From Funneliformis mosseae (taxonomy: Eukaryota > Glomeromycota > Glomeromycetes > Glomerales > Glomeraceae): DNA of 41,141 nt. Location of the stretch: positions 1 through 41,141 of the forward strand of contig CAJVPP010000197.1 of the NCBI GenBank assembly GCA_910592005.1, given 5' to 3'. The notes beneath the pieces were generated by a model. It did not search any database. It was not told the origin of the DNA and saw nothing but the letters and a program-made list of their open reading frames with translations. Of the stretch, positions 21,707 to 32,848 are shown in pieces; position 1 is the stretch's first letter, and each line of letters starts with the position of its first letter. Position numbers and translations under genes: made by a program.

Positions 21707-23460
21707 GCCTTTATGGTTTTCAGAGTGATGTCGTAGGGGTGGAATTTTGGTAAGTTTTTTTTTTTATTTTTTTTTTTTTCTTATTGGTAAAAAAGAATAA
21801 TTTGAAAAAATTGTCACTGCTAGATATATAATAATATGAATTATAATTAAAAAATCTCATTATTTATCTCGCAATAAAAGTTAAAGACAAACGAATAAAT
21901 AAATAAAACATTTTGACCGCAAAATGTTGATCTTTCTCGGAAAGAAAAAAAAAAAAGATCCTTTTTTTTGCGAAAGAAATTATACAAGAAAGTACCTCCT
22001 TCAAGCTTCCAAGAGAATATGAAATAGAGAAATGGTTATGAAACCTTTATTAATATTACTTTTACTTTTTGCTTTTTGCGCACGGGTAAAAAAAAATTTA
22101 CGAGTGAATGTAAATTGTTATAACAAAAATCAAAAATAATCGAAATAGGAAAAATGCATTTACAGGTTTTATGTTTTTTTTGTGAACCCTTATGGAATTT
22201 ATAAAATAAGGTAACGACGCACAATGCACATTAAAAAAAAGTATCTTCTTTCTTTTATTCAAATTTTTGAACCAACAGATTTATTGTAAAGACTAATAGT
22301 GGATGTGGATCAACAACTTGCACCATTATACCATTATGATAAAACTATAACGAAAAAAAACGAAAAATTGAGATGATTAAATAAGGGATTTATTTGTCAC
22401 GTGTTTAGATGTCATTGAGTTAATTGTTCAGGAGTCGTTTCAAAAAAATTTAATAAAGAATTCGTAATCCGAAGAAATTCTTTTCGAAAATTTTAAAAAA
22501 TTTTATTTATTTTATTCCATTTGTAATCAACATAAAAAAAAAAAATAGAAAATTTTAAAAAAAAGATTTTCCCGCTCGCTCTAATATAATATTTTTTTTT
22601 AAAAGGAAATATTTTTCCAAAAATTGATGCTCGCAATGTAAGCAAACATCTTATTAGGGGGTTGATAGGTTGTCGGCAGAAGTACTCTCGGATGGGACCT
22701 CATTAAGCACTTTGCTCCCCCCTCGATAAGGACTGAAGATCTATTTTCTGGTTAATTTGGATGTATATTTATATTCATTACACTCATGCACTTAGTTATG
22801 GGATTGAAAAATTTTATCGATGATCTATTATAAGATGCGTCATCGGAATGTCAGTTGACTTGATCAGTTGTTTGTTTGAAGACAGCGAATCCAAATACGT
22901 TGATGTATCTTTTGGTATCTGGTATTATTGAATCTTCTCGATTTAATTTTTTTTTGAGTCCGGGCCATTTGATCATTTAGCTAAATTTGTAAGCTAATGT
23001 TCGGTATTTTCGGACTGTTATGTAAGTTAGAAAAGGAAGTTTAGAAATTGAGAAGAAATTGATTAAAAATTGTGAAGAATTTGAGATTATGGGATAATTT
23101 AATTGTTTACTGCGGGAGGCGTAACGCGCTCGCAGGAGCTGTAACATCAAAAAAAAAAATTTTTTTGTTTCTTTTGTTTGCTTTTGCCAAAAGGGTTAAA
23201 TTGATGATGTATGATCTCTTCTTGATGAATAAGGAGCATTATATTAGCAGAATCCTTTTGGTAAAGCATTTGTTTTATTTAATACAATACGTATTTTAAA
23301 AACACAATTCGTTTAAATATCGCTCATTTCTTTTTAAAAAAAATAAAAATTTTAAAAAAAAAAGAATTATTATTATTATTATTATTATTATATTGGAAAA
23401 GAATTCCCAGTAAAGTAGATCAAGACAATACGATCTTTAAATTTAACGCTTGGTTCAATC
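21707..23460. other. Intergenic 1.75 kb with a GC-richer structured patch
   Basis: Long A/T runs dominate. CACGTG lies at 22398. Two patches stand out for higher GC: 22650-22735 (see the separate ncRNA candidate) and about 23110-23140, which holds GCTC/GAGC and AACGCG. A short (TTA)n microsatellite lies at about 23366-23390. No coding region is supported; the small open frames here have no family features. Confidence 0.45.
22650..22735 (+). ncRNA. Possible structured RNA, unidentified
   Basis: CTTATTAGGGGG at the 5' side can pair with CCCCCCTCGATAAG at the 3' side, leaving a small mismatch. The loop carries GAAGTACTCTCGGATGGGACC, which recalls the AGTACTTGGATGGG segment of 5S rRNA. The upstream 5S internal control region is not visible, so a functional 5S gene is unlikely. 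It could be a 5S-derived fragment or an unrelated hairpin. Confidence 0.2.
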
Positions 23461-24699
23461 ATGTTTGCAATAAATTTCTTACGTTTTGTAAAAAAGAAAA
23501 AGCAGAGATCAAATAAAGATAAAATTAAATCAACTTCTAAAAGTAAAACCGATCAACCGCCATTTACAACCACTTCGGATTCATCACCTTTTGAATTGGA
23601 TTTTAAAAAACAAACCCCAATCAATCCTTTTGCTGACATAAAAAAAGAGAAAAATCCATTCATTAAAACAAAGTCCATGAACTTTTCTTTAAAAAATAAT
23701 TCAAATGACGAAGATGACCTTAAGAATCTCATTAAAACTAGAGAATATTCGGAAATTTCTGCGATCAAAGTAGTTGAATCTTGTCCAATTAATGAAACAA
23801 ATAGCAAAGGAAAATTCGAGAATTCATCTTTTAATTTCGACGTCAAAACTTATGAAAAACAATCAGAAACTCCCATTCCTGTTCCCAAAACAGATAATCC
23901 AAATCCATTAACTGAAAAGTCCAATGAAAGTTTAAATCCATCAGAAGTAAACCATGAATGGTATTCACGATTTGACACTGCTTGGTATTTTTCAACCACC
24001 AACGATAATAAAGTGATCAAAAATAACGAAGCTGAATCTGCAGCAAATCCAAAATCAAATGAAAAAAATAATTACAATTTGAGAAAACAACCAAACAACT
24101 CAAATCGATCAAAGCGTTTAAAAAAATCTCACGAATCTCAAAAAATCATGAGCCTCTTTGGAAGGTGTTTAATTTCAAATAGAAAATCTGAATGGGAAAG
24201 GCTCGTGGTTCGTGAAGAAACGGATTATGAACACGATAATTACGAACTTCAAAGTCAAGGTGAATTGTTACCTATCCTTAAAAAAGATAGAGAGAAGGAA
24301 CACACTCCTGATGAAAAACGTAAGAAAAAAGATACATCAATCATTATTCGTAAGGGAACTCCCATCGCTATTCGTCCAAACATATCTTATGAAAGTCATC
24401 ATTTGAATCCTAATAAATTCTGGACATGGAAAGGTACTAATTCTTCATCCGAAAATTTATTTGAGACCATAAATTATGCAGAGTTTGATGATTTATATAT
24501 AAGTCAAAAAGATTTTGAAGAGTCAATTAGAACAAAATTCACACAATGTATTTTATTACTTGCTTTATTTCTTCAATCTATTATTTTTTTGCGTAATGGA
24601 TTATTTTTTTTTTCTATAGGAATTTTATTTGTAACTTGGATCACTTTAACTTACTTTATAATTGGTAAATGTTTAGAAGTTAAAAAACAAGTTTGGTAA
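23461..24699 (+). CDS. Orphan 412-aa protein with two C-terminal membrane segments
   Basis: I do not recognise this protein. The first 350 residues are hydrophilic and low-complexity, rich in Lys, Asn, Ser and Glu, and probably disordered. An island around 225-250 is more ordered (MSLFGRCLISNRKSEWERLV). The last 53 residues hold two hydrophobic segments, about 363-377 (ILLLALFLQSIIFL) and 381-402 (LFFFSIGILFVTWITLTYFI), separated by a tight RNG turn, then a basic tail KKQVW. This is a hairpin-like tail anchor with the bulk probably cytosolic, as in some ER or nuclear-envelope tethers. It is an intact single exon in an ORF far longer than chance in this AT-rich DNA, with clean codon use, so it is likely real. 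The function is unknown. Confidence 0.75.
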   Translation: MFAINFLRFVKKKKQRSNKDKIKSTSKSKTDQPPFTTTSDSSPFELDFKKQTPINPFADIKKEKNPFIKTKSMNFSLKNNSNDEDDLKNLIKTREYSEISAIKVVESCPINETNSKGKFENSSFNFDVKTYEKQSETPIPVPKTDNPNPLTEKSNESLNPSEVNHEWYSRFDTAWYFSTTNDNKVIKNNEAESAANPKSNEKNNYNLRKQPNNSNRSKRLKKSHESQKIMSLFGRCLISNRKSEWERLVVREETDYEHDNYELQSQGELLPILKKDREKEHTPDEKRKKKDTSIIIRKGTPIAIRPNISYESHHLNPNKFWTWKGTNSSSENLFETINYAEFDDLYISQKDFEESIRTKFTQCILLLALFLQSIIFLRNGLFFFSIGILFVTWITLTYFIIGKCLEVKKQVW

Positions 24700-25085
24700 A
24701 AATATTTGCGATCATAATTTGCCTATAGATAGATAATTTTTTGTATTTTAGTTGGTATATCTTTATACCTTCACGTAAATCTGTAATCTTGTAAAATTTA
24801 TAGATAAAATTATTAATCAGAGAACATGCTTCGCGTGCTATATACATGCTTATCTTGATTTATGAGAAGTATGATTGGTTGATTTTATATCAACCAAAAA
24901 TCGTTGATGCAATATGAGTCATTACTAAATGAAGATAATTTCATTTTTCCATAAAAAAAATTTCCCATATTTAATTCTCCCCCCTCCGTTTTTGAAAATA
25001 ATAGATAAATAAATAAAATTCTAAACCAAGTCGCGAAGAAATCTATTAAGTTAGTTATTCAATTATCTTATTATCAAGTTAAAAA
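24700..25085. other. Intergenic region, upstream of the aminotransferase
   Basis: 386 bp holding the 3' flank of the orphan gene and the promoter of the branched-chain aminotransferase. It contains one Gcn4-type site (listed separately) and a pyrimidine-rich CTCCCCCCTCCG patch near 24978. Confidence 0.5.
24915..24921 (+). promoter_or_regulatory. Gcn4/CPC1-type site TGAGTCA
   Basis: A perfect TGASTCA core in the context ATATGAGTCATTA, about 165 bp upstream of the branched-chain aminotransferase ATG. General amino-acid control factors (Gcn4, CPC1/CpcA) activate amino-acid genes through this site in other fungi, so position and target fit. Function here is inferred. Confidence 0.5.
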
Positions 25086-26659
25086 ATGCTTTCTTTCGCT
25101 TCGAACCGAATTTTTACGTTGATGCGTCCAGCGTCAACTCGATTATTATTACCACGCGCAGCAACAATTTTCCCTGCTACTTTTCAACAGACACTGTTTC
25201 AGTCCACGTTAACTGGTAATGCAAAGCAGCATGCTGACATTGACGTAAGTCCTTTGTTTGCGTGCGGCATTATTGGACTGTTCTTACGAAATTCTACCGC
25301 AAACACAAAATACAAAATTAGTCTTCCAAAAAAAAAAAATTTAAATTAATTAATTAAACGATAACTTTATATTCGTAAAATATAACCAAATATACAAATC
25401 AATTTATTTGTTTTAAACAGCACAATAAAATTCGACTTCAACGTTCTGAAAACCTAAAATCTCTTATACCTAATAAAGATCTCGTGTTTGGAAGAGCGTT
25501 TACAGATCATATGTTAACAATCGAATGGAAATTGGAACAAGGGTGGTTTGATCCAATCATTCAACCTTACGGGAAAATCTCTCTAGAGCCTAGTGCTATG
25601 GTGTTCCATTATTCTTTCGAATGCTTTGAGGGGTTGAAAGCTTATAAAGATAAGAATGGGGAAATAAGGTTATTCAGGCCAGACATGAATATGCAAAGAT
25701 TTAAAAGATCGGCCGCAAGAATTACATTACCGGTGAGTTGCTGACATTTTGATTAATTCTATGACGAAACCCGAATCATTAATAATATCACTCTCTCATT
25801 TAGGATTTCAATGGAGGCGAATTATTAGAATGTTTAAAAAAACTCGTTCGTCTCGAAGAACGTTGGATTCCGGCTGAAAGAGGATTTTCATTGTACATTC
25901 GTCCAACACTTATTGGAATTCAGACAACATTAGGGGTTGGAGAATGTTCACATGCTCTTCTTTTCATCATTTGTTCCCCTGTAGGCCCTTATTATAAGAC
26001 AGGTTTCAGTGCTGTTCAGTTGTTAGCTACAACTGATTATGTCAGAGCCTGGCCTGGTGGTACCGGAAACGCAAAGATTGGTGGAAACTATGCACCTTGT
26101 GTAAAACCTCAACTTGAAGCTGCCGAGAAAGGGTATCAGCAAAATTTGTGGTTATTTGGTGATGACGATGAAATCACTGAAGTTGGCACAATGAACTGTT
26201 TCGTCCATTTAAAAAATGAACAGGGTGGTAAAGTATATTTTTCTTTGTATACTTGGTTACTTTATTCCTTGTAATGACGCTCTCTTTATTGTGACTACAG
26301 AAAAAGAACTCGTTACACCCCCATTAGATGGAACTATTCTTGCAGGGGTGACTCGTGATTCTATATTAAGCCTTGCGCGATCATGGAATGAATTTAAAGT
26401 TTCTGAGCGTAAGATTACAATGCTTGAAGTTATAAAGGCTCAAGAAGAGGGCCGTTTATTAGAAATGTTTGGGGCAGGTACCGCATGTATTGTAAGTCCC
26501 ATAAAAGGGATTCATTATCGTGGACGCGATTTTAGTGTTCCCTTAGATCCAAATGATACTTCTAGGGCTGCAGGGCCTATTACTAAAAGATTTGCTGATA
26601 TATTAATGGGCATACAATATGGAGAAATTCCACACGAATGGTCTGTGATAGTACCCTAA
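25086..26659 (+). CDS. BAT1: Branched-chain-amino-acid aminotransferase, mitochondrial, 4 exons, 417 aa
   Basis: PLP enzyme that interconverts Leu, Ile and Val with their 2-oxo acids using 2-oxoglutarate/glutamate. Exons: 25086-25244, 25421-25732, 25804-26227 and 26301-26659, with GT-AG introns and frame kept. The first 35 residues are Arg/Ser/Ala-rich without acidic residues, a likely mitochondrial presequence. Family motifs follow: MVFHYSFECFEGLKAY, LYIRPTLIGIQTTLGV, GGTGNAKIGGNYAPCVKPQ with the PLP Lys at about residue 248, EVGTMNCFVHLKNE, and EKELVTPPLDGTILAGVTRD across the last splice. GTACIVSPIKGI lies near the end. The length is normal. A Gcn4-type site upstream suggests general amino-acid control. 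The mitochondrial assignment rests on the presequence, and a cytosolic paralogue may exist elsewhere. Confidence 0.96.
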
Positions 26660-27062
26660 ACTACTTAATATATATGAGATTATGGTTCTTTAATTATACT
26701 AATAATCGAAACATACAATATGTTAGTTAATTTCTTTAATACCTTATTTGTTATTTTGTTTATAATGTTTTATAGTAAACACTTGTAATTTAGGATTTGA
26801 ATTTATTCAACTTATGTATTAATTATTTATGTTGATTAATATTATCGTTATTTAATACAAGTTTGTGCAAACAACATCCCTAAATATAAAAATTCATAGA
26901 AAGTGGAAAGTCTTTACAACTACTTATTTGAATAAAAGTTTAAAAATAATATAGGTCTGAACTTTATTTAAAATTCGAGATTGACCGACTTTACAATCAA
27001 GTAATATTTATCAAATGGGTTATTTTTTGATGGATTTTTAAGTCCAAACATGCTTAACTATA
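26660..27062. other. Intergenic AT-rich DNA after the aminotransferase
   Basis: No gene seen. It holds the presumed 3' untranslated region, with AATAAAAG-like signals near 26930. It marks the switch from the gene island into repeat-rich DNA. Confidence 0.5.
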
Positions 27063-27195
27063 TGGGACCTTTGCAATAGAAAAGGGGACAAATTTTATTT
27101 TATATTTATATGATTTTTTTTTAGGTCAAAATACGTTCAGATTTAGCACTAACTCATTCTTTATTTTTTCCAGCTTTTCTATTGCAAAAGTCCCA
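27063..27195. mobile_element. MITE of the TGGG family, copy 2 (133 bp, TA target duplication)
   Basis: The ends TGGGACCTTTGCAATAGAAA and (complement) TGGGACTTTTGCAATAGAAA form near-perfect inverted repeats flanked by TA on both sides. The interior GTTCAGATTTAGCACTAACT segment is shared with the copy at 14022-14180. Its ends match each other better than those of copy 1, so it may be the younger insertion. Confidence 0.85.
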
Positions 27196-28590
27196 TATAG
27201 TTATCTAATTTTCTAAGCATACAAGTATAATAAATTACCGAGATATTCATATAAAAATTTTTTGAATACCTGGTAAATTAATTTCGACCACTTTAAAAGA
27301 CCCGGGTATATAATAAATTTCCTAATTAATGCCCGGGTATAATTCCATTTTAGATACTAAAGAATCTATCCAATTCATATTTTGTCAATGAATTCAAATT
27401 AAATTTTCTTTTTAACAATTCTCTTAACAACACATATGGCAGGAAGTAATATTGCTTTAATATATGAATAATGCACAGTCTTGTTACTTTATTTTGCAAG
27501 ATTTATGATTCATTAAATAAGAAACTTATTTGCATTACCAAAGGGATGCATAATCAGGAGTATTTAGGCAATATAAAATGTGATACTTTTACCATACAAA
27601 TAAGAGAAAATGAAAGGTGATCTGAGTTTTCAATAAATGATTTAAGAATCATGACTACAGGTAAGAATTTTTAATTGTGATTATTTTTCTCATTTTTAAT
27701 TATAATTTTATATAAGTTGTCTTTAATAAAATAAAAAGGTTAGACTTTGCTTTTATTTCATTACATTAATCACAGATTCTATATCATATTATCAGAGAGA
27801 TTTATTACATAAAAGCTAATTATCATCAATCTTATTGAAGATATTATAGATGATGACATAAATTGCATTAAGAGATGAAAGAAATCATAACATAATTATA
27901 GATTTATTAAAAAATAGGATCAATTTTTTATTATTTAGAGAGCAAAATAAAAAATATATTAAAGAATAAGCGTATATCCTTCATTATTAGAATAAAAGTA
28001 AAGCTTCTAAAAAATTAACATCATATATAGAGATGGTCAATAGAAAAGGGAAAAATCTACAAATTTTGAATAATTTTAGTTATTAAGCTAATTTTGTTCA
28101 CATGACCATGATCAGCAGAGTAAATCAATAAAAAAATTTTTGACTAAAAAGTGGATTTTCTTCTTTTCTACTGACCGCCTTCTATATATTCTAGATAAAA
28201 TCACAATTATTATTTTTATTATATACATATATTAATAAAAAAAACTTTTTTTTCAAAATTATGATAATATATCATAATTAAAATTTTATATTTTTCTTAA
28301 TATAAAATTTTTTTATATTAATTTACTTATAAACAATTTAGCTTTAAAAAGAATAAATGAATAAAATCATATAAAATTGATTACCTAAAAAAAATATACT
28401 TATCTCATTTCACTTTTTATAATTTAAAATTTGTAAACTAGATTTAATGATCTTTTTATATAATTAATACTTAATATAATAAAGTAAGTTTTTAGACTAA
28501 TTAAATCTTCATTATAAAAAATTCATTAATATTATATTATATAATTTAATATAACATAAAATAAAAATCCAATTTTATAATTATCTTAAC
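27196..28590. other. AT-rich DNA with fragments, no supported gene
   Basis: Contains a direct repeat CCCGGGTATA (27301 and 27332). There is also a coding-like fragment at about 27470-27660, readable as LVTLFCKIYDSLNKKLIC and ending in a plausible splice donor AG|GTAAGA. It has one TGA at a possible Trp position and no identifiable family. The rest is low-complexity A/T. Confidence 0.4.
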
Positions 28591-28594
28591 ATTT

Positions 28595-28985
28595 AATAAT
28601 TGGATTTTATAATTTTAGTATTATTAGAATTGTCTTATAAGAGAATGTGAATGGTAAATATTTTATATCTATAAAATTAATATTAATAGAATTATTTTAT
28701 ATAAAATATTTAAAGATATTTTAATCAATTCTAACAACTGATAATTAGAATTTTATAATTTATTATTATTAGATTTATTTTATTAAAAGGATTCAAAAGG
28801 TAAATATTTTATATTTATAGTATTAATATTAACTGAATTATTTTACTTTAAATATTTAAATATATTTTGATAAATCTAGACATCTAGTAATTAGATATTT
28901 ATTATTTTAATATCATTAAATTATCTCATTAAGAGAATTTAAATAGTAAGTATTTCATATTTATAGCATTAATATTGATTGAATT
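28595..28985. repeat. Tandem repeat, about 145-bp unit, roughly 2.7 copies
   Basis: Blocks of the type ATTAGAATTTTATAATTT, then AATATTTTATATTTATAG, then ATTAATATTAAT, then AAATATTTAAATATATTTT recur in the same order. They start near 28600, 28746 and 28892, giving a spacing close to 145 bp. Units differ by many small changes. No coding potential. Confidence 0.65.
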
Positions 28986-31060
28986 ATTATAGTTTAAATT
29001 AAGTTATTTATAAGATAATTAACTGATTAACTAATAAAATTAACTTGTAAAATCATATGATTTGTTAAAGTAAAAAAAATTATATTATAAAAAAATTCAT
29101 TATATTAAAAGTCATTTTTATATATATTATTTAAGAACTTAATTTTGCATAAGGTTATAGCAAATATAATTAGTAAAATTTGCTATATTAAAATCTTTTT
29201 TATATGTTAAAATCTATTTTACACCAATAATTTACTATATTGAATTAATTGTTATATTAAAATTTGTTATATCAATTATTAACTATATATCTAATATTAA
29301 TAAAAATGAAATTTGTAACAAATTTTATATTAAAGACAAATTTTATTATTTTAAATAAATTATATAAATTTTGTCAATTGATAATGATTTTTACAATGTT
29401 TTATAATAAAAAATGATTAATTGAAATAAATTTTATAATATTTTGGATTTTATTTTATATTTATTTTTATATTTTATTAAATAAGTTATTTGTTATTAAA
29501 ATTAAATTATAAGTTATAATAAATTATATAAGAATATTTTTAATAATAAAAACTAAGTTTCTATTAATCTCTGATTTTATTTGCATTTACTTATTTTTTA
29601 AATCTAATATTTAAGCATAATTAATATTAATCAATAGATCAATTAACCAGTTTTCTAATATATATTAATATATAGTGTTAGATACTAAAATTTATATATG
29701 TTAAAATATATGTGAATTTAATAAATAGTTAAAACTTAAATTTAGAATTAATCATCTATATATCAAAATCCTAAACTTAAAACTGATATTTAAAGTTAAA
29801 AATCTAAAACTAATATTAAAATCTAAAACTTGTGCTAAAAGTTAAAACTTGTATTGAAATCTAAAATTAGTACTGAAATGATAAAACTCTAAAATTCTTT
29901 AATATATTTTATTTTGTAATTTTTACTATATAGATTATAAAATCTATTTACAGAATATGAATTTTTTTACATATAACGTAGTAAGCATTTGATTTGAATT
30001 TTATATACTAACTATATACAGTTAAACTTAAAATTAAAGTTTAAAACTTATAATCAATTAAATTTTTTTTGATATATTACCTAATATTTATTTAATATAG
30101 ATAATTAAATTGGTCTCATATAAAGATAAAATCAGAAACATAACACATTTTTTTAAATTTTTTTAGAAAACTGTTCTTTGTATGCTTATTATTCAATAAA
30201 AGTAATATTAGACAAAGTTATTGAATTAGAAAAAAAAGATGGAAGGCTACATACTGTAATATAAAATTTTTTTATTAAAGATTTAGGTTAAGGTGATGGT
30301 TACTATTCTGCAACTTGTTCTGCTTATTTAACAATATAATTATAAAAGAAAATATCAATATTAGAACGTTATATCTAATTAATTGCAATAAAATTAATTC
30401 AGAAATTAAAGAAGTAATAAGATATGTTATAAAAATACATAAAAAGTTTTCAGAAAATATGATTAGAAAAAAATAAAATACAAATAAGCAAAAAACTTAG
30501 AAGATTTTTTTGAAATTCAAAGTTTATCTCAAGAAAAGAAGGTTAATATAAAAATATCATTTATTAAAACTATTTATATATTACAAACTTTTTAACGTCT
30601 TATTAAATATTTATTCTTTATTGATTTATTAAATAATTATGTCTATCATATGATTTATCTAATAGAAAAACTCTTTTTAGATGTTTGTTAAATAATGAAA
30701 TTATTCATATTAATATAAAAGTTTATCAATTACTTGAATAAGAAAGTAATTTAACATTAAATAAATAATTTTTATTTTATTTTTAGATTTTAATTATATT
30801 TTATTAATTTTTATCTAATAATTTATTTTTTTTTACATATATAACATTTGATAATTAGACAGATCTAACAGGAAAATCTTTATAAAATTTTATATTTTAT
30901 ATTTTAAATAGAAAAGATATTCTTTAATATATATAGAATTTATCAAATCAAATCACACTGATAAATATTTTGCAAAATAATTAAAAGAATTTTAAGTGAT
31001 TTTAGAATTTAGAGATTTACAGCAATAGTTATAAATGCTGACTCTAGTGTTTTGCATAGA
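28986..31060. other. Very AT-rich DNA with degenerate short repeats
   Basis: Mostly A/T low complexity. From about 29719 to 29900 a short repeat of the form TAAAATCTAAAACTTGTA recurs irregularly, about 14-17 bp apart. A coding-like fragment near 30165-30345 reads CSLYAYYSIKVILDKVIELE and then DGYYSATCSAYLTI, with stops at possible Gln positions. I do not recognise it. Confidence 0.4.
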
Positions 31061-31730
31061 TTCGAATTGATCTGAATCTAATTTGAATCTAACAGATCAG
31101 ATTCAGATCAGATTTATCAAATTCAGATCTAATTCAGATTTAGATTCAGATCAGATCAGATCTATCAGATTCAGATTAAGATTCAGATCTGATCTGTCAG
31201 ATTTAGATTAGATTGAATCTGATCTGTCAGATTTGAATTCAACTTTTTTAAAGCTAAAAAGTTTCTTTTCAATGAAAAGAGACGAATTTTCAGATTTCTT
31301 TAGAGTTGAATATTTGTTTCCTTTTATTGAAAAGGAATGAATTTTTAGATCTCTTTTAGAACTGAAAAATTCCTTTCATTGAAAAGAAACAAATTTTCAG
31401 ATTCTTTAAAACTGAAAAGTTCCTTTTATTAAAAAGAAATGAATTTTTGAATTCTTTAAAATTAAAAAGTTCTTTTTATTGAAAAGAAACAAATTTTTAG
31501 ACTTCTTTAGAATTGAAAAGTTCCTTTCAATGAAAAGAAACAACTTTTCAAAACTCTTTTAGAGTTGAAAAGTTTCTTTCAATGAAAAGGAATGAATTTT
31601 CAGATCTCTTTTAGAACTGAAAAATTTCTTTCATTGAAAAGAAATGAATTTTTAGACTCTTTAGAACTAAAAAATTCCTTTCATTAAAAAGAAATAAATT
31701 TTCGAACTCTTTAGATTAAAAGATTTTATC
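31061..31730. repeat. Composite satellite: CAGATCTGATC flank plus about 9 units of 50-55 bp
   Basis: 31061-31250 is built from short palindromic CAGATC/GATCTG/TCAGATT motifs. 31255-31720 is a tandem array of nine units. Each is marked by TTCCTTTCATTGAAAAG or a close variant, starting near 31261, 31316, 31370, 31420, 31470, 31520, 31572, 31623 and 31673. The unit contains the near-palindrome CTTTTCAATGAAAAG. The layout (short inverted flank repeats, then an array of about 50-bp palindromic units) parallels the block at 5825-6612 although the sequence differs. Confidence 0.75.
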
Positions 31731-32848
31731 TTTAACTTTTGATATTCTATTAACATTTATTTATAGTTATATTAATCATAATAGAATATTATAAAATTTA
31801 TTATGAAGAATAACTTAATTATTATAATTTTTATAATTTACTAAGAAATTTTATAACTTTTATTAATAGTAAACTGATTCAATTAGCTTATAAACATATA
31901 AAATTATTATAATAAATTTTTAAACTTAATTTTAAAAATTGAATTATTTAAAATCTTCTTAATAAACTTAAAATTTCTTTTAATAAAGTTAATAAAATAT
32001 AAACTAAACTATATTTTTATATAATAATTATATTTTTACTATTAATATTCATATTTTATTAAAAAATTAATACTTTTTTTTATGTTTGTAGGCAAATTTA
32101 CCTGCTCTACAATTTAAGAGATAATATTATGACTAAAAATTTAAGGAATATAAAAAAAGAATTATAATAACAAAAAAAACACTAAAAAAATTAATAAAGG
32201 AAATATAATATAAAGATAAACTTTAAAAAGAAAGAAAATTAAAAATTATGAGAGATATAATTTAAAATATTTTAATATATTATTAAATATATTTAAAAAG
32301 ATAAATAATTAATAATGAAATGAATATAAAAAAAAGAGTTAATAAACTATAAAATGAATACAAAAGACTAATAAATAATAAATTAAATGAAATATAAAAG
32401 TAACTTGATAATGTAATTTTTAACAAATAAAATTAATTTATAAAATAAATTTTTTTAATAAAAAGTAGTAGAAACGAAAACATAAATACTTGTTAAAGCT
32501 ATTGAATTTATAAATGTTGAAAATTTGTAAAATCAAAATTTTGGCAATACAATTAATGTTAAGTAATTGTTATACAAAAATTCATTATATCAAATTCTAA
32601 GATAAATATTTTTATAGTAAAGATTTTAAAAACAATTATATGATTATAAAAAACATTTATTTATAAATATATTATTTATTTTATATATTTATTATAAATG
32701 TTATAAAATCAATTTGTAAAAAATGTTTAGTTTTTTCTTAAAAAAATTACTATATATTTTCTTGACAAAGATTTAGCTATAATTAAAAGATTCTAACAAT
32801 TATAAATTACATTACAATCATTTTATAATTCTGTTATATGTTATTATT
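31731..32848. other. AT-rich intergenic DNA
   Basis: More than a kilobase of A/T-dominated DNA with AATAAAATTAATT-type words. I see no gene, no terminal repeats and no clear tandem period. It ends at the 3' side of COA3. Confidence 0.5.

Noticed and set aside
22036..22224. Minus-strand 62-codon frame
   Set aside because: Lies in A/T-rich intergenic DNA with no motif, splice partner or neighbour relation.
22650..22735. Functional 5S rRNA gene
   Set aside because: Only a short segment resembles 5S; the internal promoter and the 5' half are not present.
23072..23299. 75-codon frame upstream of the orphan gene
   Set aside because: Starts in a GC-richer patch but runs into a poly-A/T tract; no recognisable domain or splice join to the downstream gene.
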